64,000 bases of DNA from Bradyrhizobium pachyrhizi (GCF_001189245.1 NZ_LFIQ01000114.1:112386-176385); one strand, 5' to 3'. Numbered from the stretch's first letter, positions 52,948 through 63,341 are shown. Numbers and translations: made by a program. Notes: generated by a model from the letters alone, not told the origin.

Positions 52948-54171
52948 TTGAACGACACCGACGTCCCGCAGCCAGGCCCAGCGCCCGCCACCGCGAGCTC
53001 GACGCACTCGCCGCTCGAGGTGCTGCTCATCTTCTTCAAGCTCGGCGTCAGCTGCTTCGGCGGCCCGATCGCCCATATCGGCTATTTCCGCGACGAGTTC
53101 GTCACCCGCCGCCGCTGGCTTGACGAGCAGGCCTATGCGGACCTGGTCGCGCTCTGCCAATTCCTGCCGGGCCCGGCGAGCAGCCAGGTCGGCTTTTCGC
53201 TCGGCCTGATCCGCGCCGGATACCTGGGGGCGCTGGCGGCCTGGACCGGGTTCACTTTGCCGTCTGCGATCGCGCTGGTGCTGTTTGCCTTCGGCGCCGG
53301 CGGATTGAGCGGTCCGGCGGGTACCGGCCTGGTGCACGGCCTCAAGCTGGTCGCGGTGGCGATCGTCGCCCAGGCCGTCTGGGGCATGGCGCGCTCGCTC
53401 TGCCCCGACCGCGAACGCGCCTCGATCGCGACGGTCGCGGCACTCGTCATCCTCGCCAGTTCGTCGTCGATCGCGCAGATCGGCGCCATCGTGCTCGGCG
53501 CCGTCGCCGGGCTTTGGTTCTGCCGGGCGCAAGAGGCCAACGGGGCCACCCATATCGCGATGCCGGTATCGCGCCGCGTTGGCGTCGTGGCGCTGATCCT
53601 GTTCGTCGCGCTGTTGGTCGGACTGCCGCTGCTGTCGCGGACATGGCCCGGCCTCGGCCTGTTCGAGGCCTTCTACCGCTCGGGCGCGCTGGTGTTCGGC
53701 GGAGGCCACGTCGTGTTGCCGCTGCTGCGCGAAGCCGTGGTGACGCCGGGCTGGATCGGCGACGATGCGTTCCTGACCGGCTACGGCGCCGCGCAGGCGG
53801 TGCCGGGCCCGCTATTCACCTTTGCCGCCTATCTCGGCGCCGTGATCGGCGGCCTGCCGGGCGCGATCGTCGGCCTCGTCGGTATCTTCCTGCCAGGAAT
53901 TCTCGTCCTGCTCGCGGCACTGCCGTTCTGGGATAGCTTTCGCAAACGGCCGGCGGCGCAGGCGATGATGCGCGGCGTCAACGCCGCGGTCGTCGGCCTT
54001 CTGGGGGCCGCGCTCTACAATCCGGTGTGGACCAGCAGCGTCCACCGTCCGCTCGATTTCGGCATCGCGCTGGCCGGCTTCGTCCTGCTCACGGCATGGC
54101 GCGCGCCGCCGCTCGTGGTGGTCGTGCTCAGCGCGGCCGCCGGCATCGCCACGGGGCTCCTGCAATCGTGA
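52948..54171 (+). CDS. chrA: chromate transporter
   Basis: CHR superfamily transporter of 407 residues with about 10-12 transmembrane helices in two homologous halves. The half motifs are FGGPIAHIGYFRDEFV near the start and FGGGHVVLPLLREAVV in the second half, with FLPGPASSQVGFSLG and AVPGPLFTFAAYLGA downstream. It exports chromate, giving resistance. The start is a TTG at 52948. It is not in a chromate-resistance operon, and substrate specificity is inferred from the family. Confidence 0.88.
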   Translation: MNDTDVPQPGPAPATASSTHSPLEVLLIFFKLGVSCFGGPIAHIGYFRDEFVTRRRWLDEQAYADLVALCQFLPGPASSQVGFSLGLIRAGYLGALAAWTGFTLPSAIALVLFAFGAGGLSGPAGTGLVHGLKLVAVAIVAQAVWGMARSLCPDRERASIATVAALVILASSSSIAQIGAIVLGAVAGLWFCRAQEANGATHIAMPVSRRVGVVALILFVALLVGLPLLSRTWPGLGLFEAFYRSGALVFGGGHVVLPLLREAVVTPGWIGDDAFLTGYGAAQAVPGPLFTFAAYLGAVIGGLPGAIVGLVGIFLPGILVLLAALPFWDSFRKRPAAQAMMRGVNAAVVGLLGAALYNPVWTSSVHRPLDFGIALAGFVLLTAWRAPPLVVVVLSAAAGIATGLLQS

Positions 54172-54214
54172 ACGATCGCGCGGTCGTTTCGCCGGGCGGA
54201 TTAAGAACGCCTTC

Positions 54215-55396
54215 ATGCCTCGCCGCCACGATAGCGGATATATGCCGAGCGCTTCTAAACAACCGGATCCGACCCGGGTTCCCATGCTGGACCTGCTGCG
54301 GCTCGCCGCGGTCGGGGCCGTGATCCTGTACCATTACGGCTTCTGGGGCGTGGCATCGAACGGCGTGCAAAAGGTGGCGATGCCGTACCTCGCCCCGGTC
54401 GCGCAATACGGCTTCCTCGGCGTCCCCGTGTTCTTCGCGATCTCTGGCTTCGTCATTGCCTATTCCGCCGAAGGCCGCACGCCGATTGGCTTCGCGATCG
54501 CCCGCTTCAGCCGGATCTATCCGACCTTCGTCATCTGCATGACGCTGACCTTCCTCGCGACGCTGCTGTTGGGCCACGCGTACTTCCACGTGACGTGGGG
54601 GCAATGGCTGGCAAACCTGTTCATCGCAGCCCCGATGCTCGGTCAGCCCTACATGGACGACGCCTACTGGTCGCTGGTGATCGAGGTCGTGTTCTACGCC
54701 TGGATCGCGCTGTTCCTGGCCTGGGGCATCTTTCCGCGGCGCATCGACACGATCATCGTAGCGTGGATCGCAATCACCTTCGCCAACGAGCTGACCCTCG
54801 ACGTTCCCCTGTTCGAGAAGCTGTTCATGGCCGACGACAGCGGCTTCTTCGCCGTCGGGCTCCTGATCTATGAGCATTACCGGGGACGGCGCGACACCAG
54901 GCTGTACAGCCTGCTGACGCTGGCGACAGGCACGGCGACGTTCCAGGCCGTGCACAAGCTGGAGCGGCTCGGCGTCCACACCCATGGCAGCTTCGATCCC
55001 GGCGTTGTGACGGTGATCTGCATCGTCTCGCTCGGCATCGTGTTCGCTGCCACCCGCATCAAGTCGGTAGCCCTGCCGGCAGGCCTCGTCAGGGCCGTCG
55101 GCGGCATCACCTATCCGCTCTATCTGCTGCATCTGCAGCTCGGCTACGTCATCCTGCTCTTGATCGCACCAACGCCGAACGCGCTCTCGACCGTGCTGGT
55201 CGTGACGGGCATGGTGCTGCTGGCATGGTTCGTCTGGCGCTTCCTCGAAGGCCCGGCGCATTATCTAGTCAGGGACAGGCTGACGATGCTGGCCTCACGG
55301 CACGGATGGCCGTCGCGCATTCGCGCGAACGAAGCGCGGATTGATCGGGACGACGTTGCCCCGCCAATCGAGGCCAGGAGCATCGCCAACCGCTGA
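54215..55396 (+). CDS. membrane acyltransferase (acyltransferase 3 family)
   Basis: Integral membrane O-acyltransferase of 393 residues with about ten helices. The catalytic region includes LDLLRLAAVGAVILYHYGFWG, with the family histidine, and RFSRIYPTF. Members acetylate or acylate sugars in lipopolysaccharide, exopolysaccharide or lipid-linked glycans. The substrate is unknown. The ATG at 54215 is used, but one at 54242 is also possible. Confidence 0.82.
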   Translation: MPRRHDSGYMPSASKQPDPTRVPMLDLLRLAAVGAVILYHYGFWGVASNGVQKVAMPYLAPVAQYGFLGVPVFFAISGFVIAYSAEGRTPIGFAIARFSRIYPTFVICMTLTFLATLLLGHAYFHVTWGQWLANLFIAAPMLGQPYMDDAYWSLVIEVVFYAWIALFLAWGIFPRRIDTIIVAWIAITFANELTLDVPLFEKLFMADDSGFFAVGLLIYEHYRGRRDTRLYSLLTLATGTATFQAVHKLERLGVHTHGSFDPGVVTVICIVSLGIVFAATRIKSVALPAGLVRAVGGITYPLYLLHLQLGYVILLLIAPTPNALSTVLVVTGMVLLAWFVWRFLEGPAHYLVRDRLTMLASRHGWPSRIRANEARIDRDDVAPPIEARSIANR

Positions 55397-55540
55397 TCAG
55401 TCCGGCGCACATCGCCGGAACAGCATCCACCCAACGTTGCCGCCGCCGCGAACCGTGGGCGGAAGCGAACACCATCATTCATCTGCGATGCGACGGTCAG
55501 GCGTAAGCGGGCGGATAGCGCCCGGGGCGCCTCGGTATGC

Positions 55541-58500
55541 TCAGACCCGCCCGCTCCATTCATGATCTCCGGGCATTTCCATTGTCAGTTCATTCGCCAG
55601 CTCGAGCGCTTCCTTGACGTCAGGCGTAGACAGACCTTCCGTGAACGTTCGAACGACGGGTAGCAACAGCTCAGCCGCTCGCGCCTGTTTGCCGGAATGT
55701 CGCCATAGGCGCGCCAGGCTGACAGCTGACCGCAATTCAAAGGACCGCGCGCTTTGCCTGCGCGCCAGCTCGATCGCGGCGAGGAACATTCGCTCGGCGG
55801 ATTCGACGGACGATGGTTTCGAGTCATTGAGCGTTATCTCACCCTGCAGACGATAGATCTCGGCTTCGTAAAAATGCTCTCCCGTTCTTCTCCCGATCGC
55901 CGATGCACTGTCGAGTTCGTGCAAGGCAGCATCCGGCAAGCCGGCACTTGCATAGGCCTTCGCGAGCAGGCTCCTGAACCAGCAACTGGCGAGCCGGGCG
56001 CTCATGCCCTCGTAACCGTCGATAGCCATTCGCATCTGGTTCAATCCCTCATCGACATTCCCAAGCTCGGTCATCGCCCATCCTCGCAGGATGGTTGTCT
56101 GATGCTTCCAATGCAGGAAGCCGTGTTCCGATGAGAGAGCCAGTGCCCTGTTGGTGTAGTCGTGGGTCCCTTCGACATCGCGTAGATGCTGGCAAACGTA
56201 AGCGCCGAATGTCAGTGCAAACGACAGCGTGAAGGGGTGGCGAAGGTCTTCCGCTTCCGAAATAGCCTGCTGGCTATATCGGCGCGCCGCGTCAGGGCGG
56301 CCCAGAAACCACGACACGTACCCGAGATACGAGAGCGAGACGATCCCAGGATGGATGCCATGCGTTGCCGTCAGGGCGCCGTGTAGATCGGGACGATACA
56401 GATTCCTGAAGCGATGAAGGTGATGTTCGGCGGCGACAAACCGCCCGCGGTACAGCATGGTCATCGCGATCGCCCGATGCGCCTCGATCAGATATCCCGT
56501 CTGTTGCGTCGCGGACGAACTTTGGTTCGATGCCTCGCGCCTTGCGAACTGCAGGAGCTCCGCGCTCAGCTCATGCGCCCGCGCGAGATCGCCGCGGATA
56601 AAATGGCACACCCAAAGTCCGCGCGTCGCCGCAAAGACCTTCGCCATGTTGCCAAGATTCCGGCCGAGTTCGAGCGCGCGAACATAGTTCTCCTCGACTT
56701 CCTGCACGGCGTATCCCTTTGCCGCGATCAGGGCGGTGCCCAGGGCGATGCGAAGCTCAAGCTCGGACTCGTTTCGGCCCAGCATGCCGGGTGAGGCTTG
56801 CAGAACCCCGAGCCCACGACGCAAATGACCGATCGCCTCCAGAGTCGCACCCTTCATCGCGGCCTGCTTTCCGGCCTTGAGCCAGAAACCCGCAGCCGGC
56901 TCGCTTTGGCCAGACTCGGTCAGATGGTAGGCGAGAAGCTCCGGTTCGCGTTCGATCTTTTCCGGATATTTTTCGGCGAGCACGCGTGCGATCTTGGAGT
57001 GCAGCGTCCTTCTTTCCCTGTGCAACAAGCTTTCATGCGCCGCATTCTGGATCATCACGTGCTTGAACGAGTACAGCGCCTCCGGCAGAAAGCCGAAGCG
57101 GACGATCAATCCGGCTGCCTCCAGATGGTTCAGGGCGGCTTCGATCTGGTCCGCCGGCGCCTCGGCAACCTCGCGAAGGATCTCATAGGAGAACTCGCGG
57201 CCGATGGTGGCGCCGATCTGCGCGATTTTCTTGAATGATCCCATCCGGTCGAGGCGGGCCATCAGGGAATCGTTCAATGTCGCGGGAATAGCGAGCTGAT
57301 GCCACGGACCGGACAAGACGTAACGTCCATGTTGTTCAGTCAAGACGTCGGATTCGAGAACGGCCTTGGTCAGCTCTTCAAGGAAGAGCGGCACACCATC
57401 GGTTTTGACAATGATGTCCTCAATCACCTCTTTGGGAAGCTCCTTTTCTCCAGCCACACGTTCAACCAATATCGTGCGGACCTGTCGGCCGAGACGCTTG
57501 AGGTTCGCACTGATGGTGTGCGCGTGATCCTTCCAGCCCGGCTGAAACTCCGGACGACAGGTGATCACGACGAGGATCGACGTGTTGCGAACGTTCTCCA
57601 CCAGCAGATCGAGCACGGCCCGCGAGGTGGGATCGATCCAATGTACGTCCTCAAAATCGATCAGGAGCGTCTGCCCGCGTGCTTGCGCGAGCAGATGGTT
57701 GACGAGCGTGGAAATCGTCGCATCCTTCAGCTGCTGCGGCGAGAGATCCAGGGCCGCGTAGCGGTCCCCGGTGGGAATTGAAAGCAACGCCGCAAGGATC
57801 GGGACCACTGTGTCCGCCTCGCCGTTCGAGGCGGCGACACCGGCTTCAAGCTTTGTCAGCCAAAGCGCAGACGCGTTCTCGCCGTCAAGGCCGAGCGCGA
57901 ATTTGAGATGCTCGATGAAGGGATGAAAAGCGGTGCTGCTGTAATAGGGAGAGCACTGGAACGAAACCTGTCCGTGCTGATCACCTGCGATCCGCTCCCG
58001 CAATTCCTGAACGATCCTGGACTTTCCAATTCCCGGCTCGCCCGTCAGCACCACGACCTGCCCCTCATGGGCTTTCGCTTGCTGCCAACGCGTGAGCAGC
58101 AACGCCACCTCTTCGGTGCGGTTGACCAGCGGCGTCAATCTGGAGCCCATGGCTGCGGCAAATCGCGTCTCGGCGCGGCAGGGCCGAACCACGAGCCAGG
58201 CCTGGGCCTTCGCGGATATCCCCTTCAGCGCGTGAAATCCGAAGTCCTGGTAGTCGAACTTTCCTCTCAGCAGGGATTGCGTCGAAGACGCAATGACGAC
58301 GCCGTCCGGAGGCGCCAAGGCCTGCAGACGGGCAGCCAGATTTGGCGTCTCGCCGACTGCGGAATCGTGCTCCTCGGTGTCCTGTCCAACCAGGTCTCCG
58401 ACGACAACAAGGCCGGTCGCAATCCCGATGCGCACACTGGGCCCATGATTTGCAACGTCGCGGGCGTCACTCGCTCTCGCCGACGACAGGCTCCGTACAA

Positions 58501-59008
58501 TTTCGAGCGCCGCACGCACCGACCGCTCGGCGTCATCCTCATGGGCATTCGGATAGCCAAAATAGACCAGAATGCCGTCCCCGAGGTAGCGGGCCGCGAA
58601 GCCTTCATACCGCTTGACCACGCTGACGCACTTTTCCCTGAAGCTCGCGATCATGTCGCGGACGTCTTCGGGATCGAACTGTTCGGACAGCGAGGTCGAA
58701 CCGACCATGTCGCAGAACATCACGGTCAGCTGGCGCCGCTCGGCGCTCACCGCCGCGCCTTCCGCGACGCTCCTACCGCCGGCGGGACCTTCTGCCGAAC
58801 GGGTCAGGGAAGCAACCGCGCGCTGCAAGCGCTTGCGGTCTCCCAGCGGAAGTCCAAGCTCGACCAGATCCTGCTCGGTCAAATCGGGCAGGATGTCCAA
58901 GTCGATGCGATGCAGTACAAAGAGGTCGCTGTACTGGCCGAGATCAACGGTTTCGAGCCAGTGCTTGAGAGCAGCCTCGATATCGGCGCTTGGCTGTTTC
59001 TCCGGCAT
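55541..59008 (-). CDS. SAM-domain class III cyclase with AAA ATPase and TPR region
   Basis: Multidomain protein of 1155 residues. An N-terminal SAM domain (about 8-68) is followed by a class III adenylate/guanylate cyclase domain (about 90-270) with the two metal aspartates D100 (FCDMVGS) and D144 (YLGDGIL) and the catalytic N223 and R227 (NLAARL), so activity is expected. Walker A GEPGIGKS is at 323-330 and the ATPase domain follows. The remainder is a long TPR-type solenoid. Such proteins may sense and relay signals; input is unknown. The start at 59008 is MPEKQPSAD; 59065 adds a poor extension. Confidence 0.88.
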   Translation of the reverse strand: MPEKQPSADIEAALKHWLETVDLGQYSDLFVLHRIDLDILPDLTEQDLVELGLPLGDRKRLQRAVASLTRSAEGPAGGRSVAEGAAVSAERRQLTVMFCDMVGSTSLSEQFDPEDVRDMIASFREKCVSVVKRYEGFAARYLGDGILVYFGYPNAHEDDAERSVRAALEIVRSLSSARASDARDVANHGPSVRIGIATGLVVVGDLVGQDTEEHDSAVGETPNLAARLQALAPPDGVVIASSTQSLLRGKFDYQDFGFHALKGISAKAQAWLVVRPCRAETRFAAAMGSRLTPLVNRTEEVALLLTRWQQAKAHEGQVVVLTGEPGIGKSRIVQELRERIAGDQHGQVSFQCSPYYSSTAFHPFIEHLKFALGLDGENASALWLTKLEAGVAASNGEADTVVPILAALLSIPTGDRYAALDLSPQQLKDATISTLVNHLLAQARGQTLLIDFEDVHWIDPTSRAVLDLLVENVRNTSILVVITCRPEFQPGWKDHAHTISANLKRLGRQVRTILVERVAGEKELPKEVIEDIIVKTDGVPLFLEELTKAVLESDVLTEQHGRYVLSGPWHQLAIPATLNDSLMARLDRMGSFKKIAQIGATIGREFSYEILREVAEAPADQIEAALNHLEAAGLIVRFGFLPEALYSFKHVMIQNAAHESLLHRERRTLHSKIARVLAEKYPEKIEREPELLAYHLTESGQSEPAAGFWLKAGKQAAMKGATLEAIGHLRRGLGVLQASPGMLGRNESELELRIALGTALIAAKGYAVQEVEENYVRALELGRNLGNMAKVFAATRGLWVCHFIRGDLARAHELSAELLQFARREASNQSSSATQQTGYLIEAHRAIAMTMLYRGRFVAAEHHLHRFRNLYRPDLHGALTATHGIHPGIVSLSYLGYVSWFLGRPDAARRYSQQAISEAEDLRHPFTLSFALTFGAYVCQHLRDVEGTHDYTNRALALSSEHGFLHWKHQTTILRGWAMTELGNVDEGLNQMRMAIDGYEGMSARLASCWFRSLLAKAYASAGLPDAALHELDSASAIGRRTGEHFYEAEIYRLQGEITLNDSKPSSVESAERMFLAAIELARRQSARSFELRSAVSLARLWRHSGKQARAAELLLPVVRTFTEGLSTPDVKEALELANELTMEMPGDHEWSGRV

Positions 59009-59199
59009 TGTGATCCGTCCGACTGCGGGCCATTGGCGACAATGGGCCTCGTTCGACGATGCCAAGGGGTTTGTTTACCCCAGACTGGACGCGTTCACAA
59101 AGTGCGAAAACAAGGAGCAGGCCGATCGAAGACGCACTCTGCCCTCGGTCGCTCAGATATTCGAGATGGCGCACGCGCCGGTATTTTGGCCGTGGTCCT

Positions 59200-59345
59200 A
59201 GCCCCGAGCTTGCTACCCATTGCTCGGGGCCCATGGGTGCGATCGGCACCCGGCTTTCCCTGCGCCCTCTGAGAGAGCGCGAAACGAACAGCAAGACTCG
59301 GGCAACTCATGCCGCGAGAATGCGGAAACATGACTCACAAGAGGC
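59200..59345. repeat. dispersed repeat with spurious ORFs
   Basis: The stretch containing cggctttccctgcgccctct and catgccgcgagaatgcggaa resembles a repeat that I recall as widespread in Bradyrhizobium, where it often gives rise to hypothetical short ORFs. No coding function is supported. Confidence 0.4.
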
Positions 59346-59359
59346 GCAGCAAACTCAGT

Positions 59360-59500
59360 GTCGTCCCGGGCTTGACCCGGGACCCGTAACCACAAATGCA
59401 AGTTTGTTGCGCGGCGCTGGGCCAGGGCCCTCTTCAACAACAGATCCCTGTGGTTATGGGTCCCTGCTCCCGTGCGCATTGCGCACTAGGCAGGGACGAG
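59360..59500. repeat. MITE-like element, copy 2
   Basis: The ends tcgtccc (59361-59367) and gggacga (59493-59499) form an inverted pair, and the left arm shares taaccacaaat with the element at 29695-29828. A partial third copy (gtcgtcctggcctggtgcgc) is at 59531-59578. Confidence 0.55.
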
Positions 59501-59836
59501 GATTGCGGATGTCGTCCGTGCGATACATTCGGTGTCGTCCTGGCCTGGTGCGCAATTGCGCACGGAGCCACGACCCATCCCCCCAATGCCCATTGCCGCG
59601 CGCGACTGGGGCCGCGATCGCCCGACCTACGAATTCCGGCGGCTACGGGTCCCGCCTTTCGCCCGCACGACCGACGAATTGTCGGCACGACCAGGCCGAA
59701 AACACCCTCGAATCACGCCCAATCAATTCAAAAATGCCCTGTCCCTCGCCCCGCGCAGGGCCAAAATCCCTGCAAGACCCTTGACATAGCTGCCCTTTCG
59801 GCAGAACGCGTGGGGTCAAGCCGTTATGGACACTTC

Positions 59837-60985
59837 ATGGATTTGATTAGCACGACCTCCGACCTCGCCGCCGCCTGCGACCGGCTCGCCAAACACAAGG
59901 TCATCACTGTCGACACCGAGTTCCTGCGGGAGACGACCTACTATCCGCTGCTCTGCGTCGTGCAGATGGCGAGCGCGGACGAAGCGGTCGTGGTCGACGC
60001 GCTGGCACCCGGCATCGACCTCAAGCCGTTCTTCGACCTGATGTCGAACGAGGCCGTGCTCAAGGTATTCCACGCCGCGCGGCAGGACATCGAAATCGTC
60101 TGGCACCTCTCCGGCACGATTCCACATCCGATCTTCGATACCCAGGTCGCCGCCATGGTGCTCGGCTATGGCGACAGCATCGCCTATGACCAGCTCGTCG
60201 ACCGCGTCACCGGCCACCGCCCCGACAAGACCCATCGCTTCACCGACTGGTCGCGCCGCCCGCTGACCGACGAGCAGCTCCACTACGCCGTCTCCGACGT
60301 GACCCATCTGCGCGAAGTGTTCGCAGCGCTCGATGCCGATCTGAAGAAGCGCGACCGCAGCGACTGGGTCAGCGAGGAGATGGAGGTCCTGACCTCGCCG
60401 AAGACCTACGACTTCCATCCGGAGCGCGCCTGGGAGCGGCTCAAGACCCGCGTGCGCAAGCCGCGCGAGCTCGCAGTGCTGATCGAGGTCGCGGCCTGGC
60501 GCGAGCAGGAGGCGCAGAGCCGCGACGTGCCGCGTTCGCGCGTGCTCAAGGACGATGCGGTCGGCGATATCGCCACCCATGCGCCGACCTCGCTGGAGAA
60601 GCTCGGCAATCTGCGCTCGCTGCCGAAGGGCTTTGAGCGCTCGAAATGGGGCGCCGACATCATTGCCGCCGTGCAGCGCGGGCTCGCCCGCGACCAGGCG
60701 ACGCTGCCCAAGCTGGAAAAGCCGAGAAACAATTCCAACGGTGCGGCGACCGTCGAACTGTTGAAGGTGCTGCTGCGCATGACCTCGGAGCGGCACGGCG
60801 TCGCCAGCAAGGTGATCGCCACCGTCGACGACCTCGAGCAGATCGCGGCCAGCGATCAGGCCGAGGTCGGCGCCCTGCACGGCTGGCGTCGCGAACTGTT
60901 CGGCGAGGCCGCGCTCAAGCTCAAGCACGGCCAGCTCGCGCTGGCGATCGACAAGGGCCGCGTGGTGCGGGTGGACCGGAGTTAG
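59837..60985 (+). CDS. rnd: ribonuclease D
   Basis: 3'-5' exoribonuclease of 382 residues that trims tRNA precursors. The DEDDy exonuclease domain has [18 protein letters not shown] and [10 protein letters not shown], giving the acidic residues and tyrosine. Two HRDC domains follow. The start at 59837 ([13 protein letters not shown]) suits the family, and the longer upstream in-frame reading crosses repeats. It is followed by the cold-shock gene. Confidence 0.9.
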   Translation: MDLISTTSDLAAACDRLAKHKVITVDTEFLRETTYYPLLCVVQMASADEAVVVDALAPGIDLKPFFDLMSNEAVLKVFHAARQDIEIVWHLSGTIPHPIFDTQVAAMVLGYGDSIAYDQLVDRVTGHRPDKTHRFTDWSRRPLTDEQLHYAVSDVTHLREVFAALDADLKKRDRSDWVSEEMEVLTSPKTYDFHPERAWERLKTRVRKPRELAVLIEVAAWREQEAQSRDVPRSRVLKDDAVGDIATHAPTSLEKLGNLRSLPKGFERSKWGADIIAAVQRGLARDQATLPKLEKPRNNSNGAATVELLKVLLRMTSERHGVASKVIATVDDLEQIAASDQAEVGALHGWRRELFGEAALKLKHGQLALAIDKGRVVRVDRS

Positions 60986-61339
60986 CGCGTTCGCCTGGTG
61001 CGCGCCGGGTTCCGCCGGCAGTCGGCCAGTGGCCGAACGCGTTGCCCCGGAGTTCGACCGGCACAGGCTGAGGTTGCGTCACGCAAAACCACCGCGCTTG
61101 CTAAGGCGCAATTTTCGTGTTGCAATCCCTTCACAATCGGATTGCGGCCGTTCGACTGTGCGTTTCGCGACGTTGATATCCAAGGCTTCGATGTACAGGC
61201 TTCGAGAGGCGAAACTTCGGACTTGAAGACTTTGGATCTGACGACCCGGAAAGTGAACAGACAGCGCAAAGTCCGCTTGTGGCGTGGCACGTGGAAAACG
61301 TGGCCGCGTCTTTTTTATGTCTAAACTGGGAGAGAGACG
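60986..61339. other. rnd / csp intergenic region and csp leader
   Basis: This 354-base stretch has no gene. It should hold the cold-shock gene's promoter and its leader. The leader contains a terminator-like hairpin at 61283-61316 upstream of the start. Confidence 0.5.
61283..61316 (+). promoter_or_regulatory. hairpin plus T-run in the csp leader
   Basis: The stem cgtggcacgt pairs with acgtggccgcg with one bulge, around the loop ggaaa, and is followed by tctttttt. It resembles an intrinsic terminator placed about 24 bases upstream of the cold-shock start codon, which could be a temperature-sensitive attenuator or the end of another transcript. Confidence 0.5.
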
Positions 61340-61543
61340 ATGCCGAAGGGTACCGTCAAATGGTTCAACCCGACCAAAGGTTACGGGTTCATCAAGCCAG
61401 CCGTCGGCGACAAGGACGTGTTCGTCCACATCTCGGCGGTCGAGCGCGCGGGCCTCAGCACATTGAACGAGAACCAGTCCGTCGAGTACGAGCTGGTGGA
61501 GAACCGCGGCAAGGCGTCGGCAGAGAACCTCAAGGTTCACTGA
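61340..61543 (+). CDS. cspA: cold-shock protein
   Basis: Cold-shock domain protein of 67 residues, a single-stranded RNA/DNA-binding beta barrel. The RNA-binding motifs are KGYGFI and VFVHIS. It acts as an RNA chaperone. The start has a gggagagag Shine-Dalgarno. The leader of over 20 bases contains a hairpin that may regulate expression. Several paralogs normally occur in the genus; the assignment to cspA is generic. Confidence 0.9.
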   Translation: MPKGTVKWFNPTKGYGFIKPAVGDKDVFVHISAVERAGLSTLNENQSVEYELVENRGKASAENLKVH

Positions 61544-61576
61544 ACGCCGCTGCCAGCGGAATTCATCCTGATGCCT

Positions 61577-61600
61577 CCCCCGGCCGCATCACCCCGGGGG
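61577..61600 (+). terminator. weak terminator after the cold-shock gene
   Basis: The 7-base stem cccccgg/ccggggg lies 34 bases after the cold-shock stop. No T-run follows, so the call is weak. Confidence 0.35.
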
Positions 61601-61620
61601 ATGTCTCCTGCAACCGCGCG

Positions 61621-62271
61621 CTAAGGCGCCGGCGCGATCAGCGTATCGTCGGTTGCGCCGCTGCCCACGGTCTTGCAGAGATCGCCTTCGAGCTTGAGCC
61701 GGCCGCTTGCCAGCAGCCGCAGCGCCTCCGGATAGATGCGATGCTCGATGGTGATCACGCGCGCGGCGAGCGTCTCGGCGGTGTCGTCGTCAGCGACCGT
61801 GACCGCGCCCTGCATCACGATCGGTCCGGCGTCGGTCTCCGGGATCACGAAATGCACCGTCGCTCCGGACAGCTTGACCCCGGCACGCAACGCCTGGCCG
61901 TGCGGATCGAGGCCCGGAAAACAGGGCAGCAGCGAGGGATGGATGTTGAGCATCCGCCCGTACCAGTGTCGCACGAACTCGGCGGTGAACAGCCGCATGA
62001 AGCCGCCGAGGCAGATCAGCTCGACCTGCCTGTCATCGAGCGCGCGCTGCAGCACGGCCTCGAAGCCGGCGCGGTCCTTGCCGAACGGCTTGCTCTCGAT
62101 GACGATGGTCGCAATGCCGCTCGCGGCCGCCTTCTCGAGCCCGGCAGCATCGGCGCGGTTCGAGATCACGGCGACGATCTCAGCTGGGAAATCCGCAGCC
62201 TTCGCAGCCTCGATCAGCGCGGCCATGTTGGAGCCGCGGCCGGAGATCAGGATGGCGACGCGGCGCTTCAT
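61621..62271 (-). CDS. purN: phosphoribosylglycinamide formyltransferase
   Basis: GAR transformylase of 216 residues, the third step of purine synthesis using 10-formyl-THF. The [14 protein letters not shown] start, [21 protein letters not shown] with the catalytic N and H, and DAGPIVMQG are all present. Its ATG overlaps the purM stop by four bases (atga), so the two genes are translationally coupled. The C-terminal tail ([14 protein letters not shown]) is a small family extension. Confidence 0.93.
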   Translation of the reverse strand: MKRRVAILISGRGSNMAALIEAAKAADFPAEIVAVISNRADAAGLEKAAASGIATIVIESKPFGKDRAGFEAVLQRALDDRQVELICLGGFMRLFTAEFVRHWYGRMLNIHPSLLPCFPGLDPHGQALRAGVKLSGATVHFVIPETDAGPIVMQGAVTVADDDTAETLAARVITIEHRIYPEALRLLASGRLKLEGDLCKTVGSGATDDTLIAPAP

Positions 62272-63341
62272 CGCGAGAGATCGAGATGACCGTTATAGAC
62301 CACGCGATGCTCACCCTTGGCCTCGATCACCTCGCCGAGCAGCGTCGCGGTCTCGCCGCCGGCGGTGAACGCCTCGGTCACGGCGTCGACCGCATCAGCC
62401 TTGACGATCGCGATCATGCCGATGCCGCAGTTGAAGGTGCGCAGCAGCTCGAGCTCGGCGATGCCGCCCTGCTCGGCCAGCCATTTGAACACCGGCAGCA
62501 CCGGCAGCCGCGCCAGATCGATGCCGACGCCGAGATGCTTCGGCAAGACGCGCGGAATGTTGTCGGTGAAGCCGCCGCCGGTGATGTGGGCGAGGCCCTT
62601 CACCGCGCCGGTGTCACGGATCGCGCTCAGGCAGGATTTCACATAGAGCCTGGTCGGCGTCAGCAGCGCCGCGCCAAGCGTCATCACCGGCGCGAACGGT
62701 GCCGGCGCGTCATAGGCAACGCCGGACTGCTCGACGATCTTGCGCACCAGCGAATAGCCGTTGGAGTGCACGCCGGAGGAAGCCAGCCCAATCACGGCAT
62801 CGCCCGCCGCGATATCCGGGGTCGGCAGCAGCGTGCCGCGCTCGGCCGCGCCGACCGCGAAGCCGCCGAGGTCGTAATCGCTATCCTTGTAGAGGCCGGG
62901 CATCTCGGCGGTTTCGCCGCCGATCAGCGCGCAGCCGGATTCCCGGCAGCCCTCGGCGATGCCAGCGACGATCTGCGCGGTGGCCTCCGGATGGAGCTTG
63001 CCGCAGGCGAAATAGTCGAGGAAGAACAGCGGTTCCGCGCCCTGCACGACGAGGTCGTTGACCGACATCGCGACCAGATCGATGCCGATGCCGCCATGTA
63101 TGCCGGTCTCGATCGCGATCTTCAGCTTGGTGCCGACGCCATCGGTCGCCGCCACCAGGACCGGATCCTTGAAGCCGGCGGCCTTGAGGTCGAACAGCCC
63201 GCCGAAACCGCCGATCTCGGCGTCCGCGCCAGGCCGCGCGGTGGCCCGCACCATCGGCTTGATCAGATCGACCAATCGATTGCCGGCGTCGATATCGACA
63301 CCCGAATCCGCGTAAGTGAGCCCGTTTTTGCGCTCGGTCAT
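62268..63341 (-). CDS. purM: phosphoribosylformylglycinamidine cyclo-ligase
   Basis: AIR synthetase of 357 residues, the fifth step of purine synthesis. The start region [20 protein letters not shown], the [12 protein letters not shown] motif, and [11 protein letters not shown] are diagnostic. The ATG at 63341 has a ggaat Shine-Dalgarno, and an in-frame TTG at 63347 is less likely. It is divergent from the CDP-alcohol phosphatidyltransferase gene and precedes purN in an operon. Confidence 0.93.
   Translation of the reverse strand: MTERKNGLTYADSGVDIDAGNRLVDLIKPMVRATARPGADAEIGGFGGLFDLKAAGFKDPVLVAATDGVGTKLKIAIETGIHGGIGIDLVAMSVNDLVVQGAEPLFFLDYFACGKLHPEATAQIVAGIAEGCRESGCALIGGETAEMPGLYKDSDYDLGGFAVGAAERGTLLPTPDIAAGDAVIGLASSGVHSNGYSLVRKIVEQSGVAYDAPAPFAPVMTLGAALLTPTRLYVKSCLSAIRDTGAVKGLAHITGGGFTDNIPRVLPKHLGVGIDLARLPVLPVFKWLAEQGGIAELELLRTFNCGIGMIAIVKADAVDAVTEAFTAGGETATLLGEVIEAKGEHRVVYNGHLDLSR

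Larger units (their letters stand above)
59009..59836. other. repeat-rich intergenic region
   Basis: This 828-base region contains several dispersed repeats (59200-59345, 59360-59500 and 59531-59578) and no supported gene. Short ORFs in it (including minus 59095-59331 and 59213-59479) look like the spurious products of a common Bradyrhizobium repeat. No tRNA is seen. Confidence 0.55.

Noticed and set aside
57908-59272. Plus-strand open frame opposite the cyclase gene
   Set aside because: It overlaps the N-terminal half of the 1155-residue protein and has no domain signal.
59095-59479. Two short minus-strand ORFs in the spacer before rnd
   Set aside because: They look like products of a repeat that commonly gives spurious hypothetical proteins.
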